Assembly: GCA_037447655.1 (NCBI GenBank) | Contig: JBBHKE010000265.1 | Location: forward strand, 49,379-73,964 | Origin: Zygnema cylindricum | Lineage: Eukaryota; Streptophyta; Zygnematophyceae; Zygnematales; Zygnemataceae | Length of the DNA stretch: 24,586 nt | Reading direction: 5' to 3' | Shown: piece after piece, positions 18,264-24,586 of the stretch | How the letters are laid out: each line of letters opens with the position of its first letter | Position numbering within the stretch: position 1 is the first letter of the stretch | Program-made: the position numbers and the translations under genes | The notes under the pieces: generated by a model | Told to the model about the DNA's origin: nothing | The model's input: only the letters and a program-made list of their open reading frames with translations | The model's database searches: none

Positions 18264-19263
18264 ATTTAGGCAACAATTCCTGTTAGAGCTAACAGTTTGT
18301 GTAAGTTAGATAACAATTCTTGCTATCGCTAATAGTTTGTGCAAGTTAGGTGACAATTCTTGTTAGTGCTAACAGTTTGTGTAAGTTAGATAACATTTGT
18401 TATAATCGTTATCAATTTTTGTAATTTAGGTCAAAATTCATGTAAGCTCTAACGGTTTGTGTAATTTAGAAAAAAAATCCTGTAAGGGCTAACAATTTGT
18501 GTAATTTAGTTATCAATTCATGGTAGCGCTAACAGTTGGTGTAATTTAGATAACAATTGTTGTTATCACTAACATTTTGTGTAATTTAGATAACAATTCG
18601 TGTTAGCGTTAACAAAAATTCTAAAAATTCTTGTGAGCGCTGACAGTTTGTGTATGTTAGGTTATAATTCTTGTTATTGCTAATAGTTTGTGTAAGTTAG
18701 GTAACAATTCGTGTAAGCGTTGAACGTTTGTGTAGTTAAATAACAATTCTTGTTAGCACTAATAGTTTGTGTAATTTAGATAACAATTTCCGTTTGTGCT
18801 TTATAGTTTGTGTAAGTTAGGTAACAATTCTTGTTATCGCTAACAGTTTGTGTAAGTTAGGTTACAATTCTTGTTTGTGCTAACAGTTTGTGTATTTTAG
18901 ATAACAATTCCTGTTAACGCTAACAGTTTGTGTAATTTAGATAACAATTCTTGTTATCGAAAAGAGTTTGTTTAATTTAGATAACAATTCCTGTTAGCGC
19001 AAACAATTTGTGTAATTTAGATAACTATTCTTGTTAGCGCTAATTGTTTTCGTAATTTAGGTAACAATTCCTGTTGGCACTGTTTGTGTTATTTAGATAA
19101 CAATTCTTGTTATCAATAACAGTTTGTGTAAGTTAGGTAACAATTCTTGATAGCGCTAATAATTTGTATAATTTAGATAACAATTATTGTTATCTCTAAC
19201 AGTTTGTGTAAGTTAGATAACAATTCCTTTTAGCGCAAACGGTTTGGGTAATTTAGATAAAAA

Positions 19264-19420
19264 TTCATGTTACAGCTAAAGTTTGTGTAATTTAGAAAAC
19301 AATTCTTGTTATCAATAACAATTTGTGTAAGTTAGGTTACAATTCATGTTAGCGCTAACAGTTTGCGTAATTTAGATAACAAAACATGTTAGCGCTAACA
19401 GTTTGTGTAAGTTAGGTAAC
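19264..19420 (-). repeat. recurrent multi-monomer block, type 2 (copy 1)
   Basis: Ordered variant monomers: ATTCATGTTACAGCTAAAG, then CTTGTTATCAATAACA, then GTTAGGTTACAATTCATG, then GCGTAATTTAGATAACAAAA. Related copies begin near 21491 and 21810. The offset from ATTCATGTTAC to GCGTAA/GCGTTA is 101-102 bp in all three. This ordered recurrence shows block-wise amplification rather than single-monomer drift. Confidence 0.65.
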
Positions 19421-20418
19421 AATTTTTGTTAGCGCTAATAATTTTTGTGTAATTTAGAAATCAATTATTTTTATCTCTAACAATTTGTGTAAGTTAGATA
19501 ACAATTCATGTTAGCGAAAATAGTTAGTGTAATTTATATAACAATTCTAGTTAGCGCTAACAGTTTGTGCAATTTAGGTAACAATTTCTGTTAGCACTAA
19601 CACTTTGAGTAAGTTAGGTAAAAATTCATGTTAGCGCTAACAATTTGTGCAAGTTAGGTAACAATTCCTGTTAGCAAGAACAATATGTGTTATTTAGAGA
19701 ACAATTCTTGTTAGCGCTAACAGTATCTGTAATTTAGATAACAATTCCTATTAGCTGTAACACTTTGTGTAATTTAGATAACAATATGTTTTAGCGCTAA
19801 CAGTTTTTGTAAGTTAGGTAACAATTCCTTTTAGCAGTAAAAGTTTGTGTTATTTAGATAACTATTCCTGTTAGCACTAATAATTTGTGTAATTGAGATA
19901 AAAATTCTTGTTAGCGCTAATAATTTGTGTAGGTTGGGTAACAACTCATGTTAGCACTAACAATTTGTGAAATTTAGAGAACAATTCTTGTTAGCGCTAT
20001 TAGTTTCTGCAAGTTAGGTAACAATTCCTGTTAGCGCGAACAATTTGTGTAATTTAGAGAACAATTCCTTTTAGCGCTAACAGTTTGTGTAATTTGAATA
20101 ACAATTCTTGTTATCGCTAACTGTTTGTGTAAGTTATGTTACAATTTTTGTTAATGCTAATAGTTTGTGTAATTTAGATAACAATTCTTGTAAGCACTAA
20201 CAGTTTTTGTAATTTAGATAACATTTTTTGTTCGTGCTAACAATTTGTGTAATTTAGATAACAATTATTGTTATCGATAACATTTTATGTAATTTAGATA
20301 ACCATTCATGTTACAGCTAAAGTTTGTGTAATTTAGATAACAATTCTTGTAATCAATAACAGTTTATGTACGTTAGGTTTCAATTCCTATTAGCCCTAAC
20401 AATTTGTGTAATTTAGAT

Positions 20419-20570
20419 AACAATTATTGTTTTCGATAAGAGTTTGTGTAAATTAGATAAAATTCCTGCTAGCGCAAACAGTTTGTGTAATTAAGATAAC
20501 AATTCAAGTTAGCCCTAACTGTTTGTGTAATTTAGGTAACAATTCCTGTTGGCGCTAAAGTTTGTGTAAT
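20419..20570 (-). repeat. recurrent multi-monomer block, type 1 (copy A)
   Basis: Monomer order: AACAATTATTGTTTTCGATAAG, then CCTGCTAGCGCAAACAG, then AGTTAGCCCTAACTG, then CCTGTTGGCGCTAAAG. The same order recurs at 22444 and 23603. The offset from AACAATTATTG to GGCGCTAAAG is 132, 133 and 133 bp in the three copies. Confidence 0.7.
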
Positions 20571-20975
20571 TTAGATAACAATTCTTGTTATCGCCAACAT
20601 TTTGTGTAAATTAGGTTACAATTCATGTTAGCGCTACCAGTTTGCGTAATTTAGGTAACAAAACAGGTTAGCGCTAATAGTTTGTGTAAGTTAGGTTACA
20701 ATTCTTGTTAGCGCTAATAATTTGTGTAATTTAGATAACTAATATTGTTATCTCTAACAGTGTGTGTAAGTTTAACAATTCATGTTAGTGCAAACAGTTA
20801 TTGTAATTTATATAACAATTCCTTTAGCGCTAACAGTTTGGGTAATTTAGGTAACAATTCCGGTTAGCACTAATAATTTGAGTAAGTTAAGTAACAATTC
20901 CTCTTAGTGCTAACAATTTGTGTAATTTAGATAATAATTCATGTTACCGCTATAGTTTGTGTAATTTGGATAAAA

Positions 20976-21292
20976 ATTCTTGCTATCCCCAACATTTTGT
21001 GTAAATTAGGTAACAATTCTTGTTAGCGGTAACAGTTTGAGTAAGTTTGGTAATATTCTTGTTAGTGCTTACAGTTTGTGTAATTTAGATAACAATTCAT
21101 GTTAGCGCTAAATTTTGTGTAATTTAGATAACAATTCTTGCTATCCCCAACATTTTGTGTAAATTAGGTAACAATTCTTGTTAGCGGTAACAGTTTGAGT
21201 AAGTTTGGTAATATTCTTGTTAGTGCTTACAGTTTGTGTAATTTAGATAACAATTCATGTTAGCGCTAAATTTTGTGTAATTTAGATAACAA
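20976..21292 (-). repeat. 158-bp tandem higher-order repeat, two copies
   Basis: Two adjacent copies, each of four monomers: 20976-21133 and 21134-about 21292. Each begins ATTCTTGCTATCCCCAACA and contains TTAGCGGTAACAGTTTGAG, GTTAGTGCTTACAG and TTAGCGCTAAATTTTG. By eye the two copies are identical, while monomers within a copy differ strongly. This is the definition of a higher-order repeat and points to a recent local duplication. Confidence 0.85.
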
Positions 21293-21490
21293 TACATTTT
21301 ATCGCTAACAGTTTTTGTAAAGTAGGTGACAATTATTGATAGCTCTAATAATTTGTGTAATTTCGATAACAATTCATGTTACAGCTAAAGTTTGTGTAAT
21401 TTAGATAAAAATTCTTGTTATCAATAACAGTTTGTGTAAGTTAGGTTACAATACCTATAAACGCTAACAATTTGTGCAATTTAGATAATA

Positions 21491-21650
21491 ATTCATGTTA
21501 CCGCTATAGTTTGTGTAATTTAGATAAAAATTCTTGTTATCAATTACAGTTTGTGTAAGTTAGGATATTATTCATGTTAGCGCTACCAGTTTGCGTAATT
21601 TAGATAACAAAACATGTTATCGCTAACAGTTTGTGTAAGTTCGGTAACAA
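21491..21650 (-). repeat. recurrent multi-monomer block, type 2 (copy 2)
   Basis: Same ordered variants as 19264-19420: ATTCATGTTACCGCTATAG, then CTTGTTATCAATTACAG, then GCGTAATTTAGATAACAAAA. A further partial relative begins at 21810. Confidence 0.6.
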
Positions 21651-21809
21651 TTCTTGTTAGCGCTAATAATTTGTGTAATTTAGATAACAATAATTGTTAT
21701 CTCTAACAGATTTTGTAAGTTGGATAACAATTCCTGTTAGCACAAAAAGTTAGTATAATTTAAATAACAATTCTTGTTAGCGCTATTAGTTTGTGTAATT
21801 TAGGTAACA

Positions 21810-21960
21810 ATTCATGTTACCGCTAAAGTTTGTGTAATTTAGATAACAATACTTGTTATCAATAACAATTTGTGTAAGTTAGGTTACAATTCATGTAAGT
21901 GCTAACAGTTTGCGTTATTTAGATAACATAACATGTTAGCGCTAACAATTTGTGTAAGTT
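21810..21960 (-). repeat. recurrent multi-monomer block, type 2 (copy 3)
   Basis: ATTCATGTTACCGCTAAAG, then CTTGTTATCAATAACA, then GGTTACAATTCATGTAAG, then GCGTTATTTAGATAACATAA. Same order and spacing as the copies at 19264 and 21491. Confidence 0.6.
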
Positions 21961-22443
21961 AGGTAACGATTCCTTTTAGCAAAAACAGTTTGTGTTATTT
22001 AGATAACTATACCTGTTAGCACTAACAGTTTGTGTCATTTAGATAAGAAACCCTGTAAGCGCTAAAGTTTGTGTAAGTTAGGTAACAATTCATGTTAGCG
22101 CTAACAATTTGTAAAATTTAGAGAACAATTCTTGTTAGCGCTAACAGTTTGTTCAAGTTAGGTAACAATTCCTATTAGCGCGAACAATTTGTGTAATTTA
22201 GAGAACAATGCTTATTAGCGCTAATAGTTTGTGAAATTTAGATAACAATTTTTGTAAGCGCTAACAGTTTTTGTAATTTAGATAACAATTCTTGTTATCG
22301 CTAACAGTTTGTGTAAGGTAGGTAACAATTCTTGTTAGTGCTAACGGTTTGTGTAATTTAGATATCAATTTCTGTTAGGGCTAACAGTTTGTGTAATTTA
22401 GATAACTATTTTTCTTTGCGCTAACAATTTGTGTAATTTAGAT

Positions 22444-22597
22444 AACAATTATTGTTATCAATAAGAATTTTTGTAATTTAGATAACAATTCCTGCTAGCG
22501 CAAATAGTTTGTGTAATTTAGATAACAATTCTTGTTAGCGCTAACTGTTGGTGTAATTTAGGTAACAATTCCTGTTGGCGCTAAAGTTTGTGTAATA
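22444..22597 (-). repeat. recurrent multi-monomer block, type 1 (copy B)
   Basis: Same ordered variants as 20419-20570: AACAATTATTGTTATCAATA, CCTGCTAGCGCAAATAG, TTGTTAGCGCTAACTG, CCTGTTGGCGCTAAAG. Confidence 0.7.
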
Positions 22598-23602
22598 CAG
22601 ATAACGATTCTTGTTATTGCTAAGAGTTTGTGTAAGTTAGCTTACAGTTCCTGTTAGAGCTAACAGTTTATATAATTTAGATAACAATTCCTGTTAGCGC
22701 TAACACTTTGTGTAATTTTGATAACAATTCTTGTTATCGCCAACATTTTGTGTAAATTAGGTAACAATTCTGGTTAGCGCTAACAGTTTGTGTAATTTAG
22801 ATAATAATACCTGTACTGCAAACAATTTGTGAAATTAAGATAACATTTCCTTTTAGCGCCAACTGTTTTTTGTAATTAAGATAACAATTCTAGTTAGAAG
22901 TAACAGTTTGTGTTATTAAAATAACAATTCCTGTTAGCGCTAACAATATGTGTAATTTAGATAACAAATTTGTTAGAGCTAACTATTTGTGTAAGTTAGG
23001 TAACAATTACTTTTAGCCCTAACAGTTTGTGTAATTTAGATAAGAATTCTTGTTATCCCCAACATTTTGTGTAAATTAGGTAACAATTCTTGTTAGCGCT
23101 AACAGCTTGTGAAATTTAGGTAACAATTCCTGTTACCGCTAAGAATTTGAGTAAGTTAGGTTACAATTCCTGTTAGTGCTAACAGTTTGTGTAAAGTAGG
23201 TAACAATTCTTGATAGCGCTAATACTTTGTGTAATTTAGATAACAATTCATGTTACTGATAACAGTTTGTGCAAGTTAGGTAACAAATCTTGTTAGCGCG
23301 AACAATTTGTGTAGTTTAGAGAACAATTCCTATTACCACTAATAGTTTGTGTAATTTAGATAACAATTTCTGATTGTGCTTTACAGTTTGTGTAAGTTAG
23401 GAAACAATACCTGTTATTGCTAACAGTTTGTGAAATTTAGATAACAATTTTTGTTAGCGCTAACAGTTTGTGTAATTTAGATAACAAATTTTGTGATCGC
23501 TAACCATTTGTGTAAGTTAGATATCAATTCCTTTTAGACATAACAATTTGTGTAATTTAGATAACAATTCTTGTTCGCGCTAACAATTTGTGTAATTTAG
23601 AT

Positions 23603-23755
23603 AACAATTATTGTTATCGATAAGAGTTTGTGTACTTTTGATACCAATTCTTGCTAGCGCAAACAGTTTGTGTAATTTAGATAACAATTCCTGTTAGCGC
23701 TAACTGTTTGTGTAATTTAGGTAACAATTCCTGTTGGCGCTAAAGTTTGTGTAAT
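23603..23755 (-). repeat. recurrent multi-monomer block, type 1 (copy C)
   Basis: Same ordered variants as 20419-20570: AACAATTATTGTTATCGATA, CTTGCTAGCGCAAACAG, CTGTTAGCGCTAACTG, CCTGTTGGCGCTAAAG. It lies 1159 bp after copy B, measured between the GGCGC cores. Confidence 0.7.
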
Positions 23756-24504
23756 ATTGATAACAATTCTTGTTATCGCTAACAGTTTGTGTTTTTTAGA
23801 TAACAATTCCTATTAGCGCTAACAATTTGTGTAATTTAGATAACAATTCTTGTTATCGCAACCATTTTGTGTAAATTTGGTAACAATTCTGGTTAGCGCT
23901 AACAGTTTGTGTAATTTAGATAACAATTCCTGTTAGTGCAAACACTTTGTATAATTAGGATAGTTTTTTTTGTTAGCGTTAACAGTTTGTGTAAGTTAGA
24001 TAACAATTCTGTTAGCGCTAAAGTTTGTGTCATTTAGATAACAATTCTTGTTATCGCTAACAATTTGTGTAAGTTAGGTTACAATTCTTGTTAGCGCTAA
24101 CAATTTGTGTAATTTAGATAACAATTCTTGTTATCGCTAACAGTTTGTGTAAGTTAGAATACAATTCCTGTAAGAGCTAACAGTTTGTGAAATTTAAATT
24201 ACAATTCTTGTTAGTGCTAATAATTTGTGTAATTTAGATGACAATTCTTGTTATCGCTAACGGTTTTGTTTAAGTTAGGTAACATTTTCCCTTAACACTA
24301 AAATTTTTTGTAATTTAGATGACAATTCGTGTTATCGCAAACAGTTTTTGTAAGTTAAGTAACAATACCTGTTAGTGCTAATAGTTTGTATACTTTAGGT
24401 AACAATTCCTGTTAGCGTTAACAATTTGTGTAATTTAGATAACCATTCTTGTTAGCGGTAACAGTTTTTGTAAGTTAGTTAACCATTCCTGTAAGCGCTA
24501 AGAG

Positions 24505-24586
24505 TGTTGTTTTTTAAAGCTTTAGTCCTCTCTATATTTTGTGAGAGGAAGTCTCATGACTTACAAATAATTTCAGCGTTGTCATT
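24505..24586 (+). mobile_element. start of a third LTR (element 3, cut by window end)
   Basis: The satellite stops after GCTAAGAG and is followed by TGTTGTTTTTTAAAGC, then TTTAGTCCTCTCTATATT. The opening matches the embedded LTR start at 17261 and resembles element 1's LTR start. A short inverted repeat CCTCTC...GAGAGG lies at about 24526-24553. Only 82 bp are visible, so the rest of the element, its type and its completeness cannot be judged. If it is an element in plus orientation, the left target duplication should be AAGAG. Confidence 0.6.

Larger units (their letters stand above)
18264..24504 (-). repeat. 40-bp satellite, family I, right array (inverted)
   Basis: Roughly 155 monomers of the same family as 246-7537, but as reverse complement: AACAATTCTT, GTTAGCGCTAAC, AGTTTGTGT, then AATTTAGAT or AAGTTAGGT. 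A frequent variant core here is GTTATCGCTAAC, which breaks the palindrome and is uncommon in the left array. Higher-order blocks are clearer than in the left array (see 20976-21292 and the recurrent blocks). No genes or transposons interrupt these 6.2 kb. The array ends after GTAAGCGCTAAGAG where a third LTR begins. Confidence 0.95.

Noticed and set aside
14227-18268. Target duplication GGCTA for element 2
   Set aside because: GGCTA also occurs at 18239-18243, but that is inside the 3' LTR; the true right flank is ATTTA.

Overview
This window is eukaryotic repeat DNA, most likely from a plant or another streptophyte-like genome, although the species cannot be read from it. It is AT-rich and I can support no host gene. 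About 60% is a short-monomer satellite and most of the rest is Ty1/copia-type LTR retrotransposon sequence in various states of decay.

Layout: (1) 1-245 is a small array of a 40-bp satellite (family II) with the palindromic core ACAATCGCGATTGT. (2) About 246-7537 is a long array of a second 40-bp satellite (family I) with the core GTTAGCGCTAAC. (3) 7538-13209 is a minus-strand copia element (element 1). It interrupts one family I monomer and is bracketed by a perfect 5-bp target duplication, CTAAC. It has two LTRs, a polypurine tract and recognisable gag, protease, integrase, reverse transcriptase and RNase H, but many stops and frameshifts. (4) 13210-13948 is the continuation of the same satellite array in the same orientation. 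(5) 13949-14231 is a short non-satellite island of unknown origin. (6) 14232-18263 is a plus-strand, gag-only copia-type element (element 2). It has long LTRs, a gag ORF and a novel highly charged ORF where pol would be. (7) 18264-24504 is a second long family I array in the opposite orientation. (8) 24505-24586 is the start of a third related LTR, cut by the window end.

The two elements share unusual end logic. Both LTRs are bounded by TGTTG...CAACA. Both place the gag start codon inside the 5' LTR, so gag is read across the LTR end and the primer site. In element 2 the primer site is GGTTATGGGCCC, which is complementary to the anticodon region (not the 3' end) of initiator tRNA-Met. This is the half-tRNA priming known for Drosophila copia. 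Element 1 has a decayed version of the same site.

The satellites are the other notable part. The two families differ in sequence but share a 40-bp period and the same architecture: a perfect 12-14 bp palindrome with a CG-containing centre, overlapping a second inverted repeat with a 3-nt loop. Family I shows several levels of higher-order organisation (shortened monomers, an 80-bp dimer, a 158-bp tandem block, multi-monomer blocks that recur kilobases apart, and a 127-bp exact duplication). The array polarity flips across the island plus element 2, and element 2 lacks a target duplication, which suggests a rearrangement breakpoint. A centromeric or heterochromatic location is plausible but cannot be shown from sequence alone.
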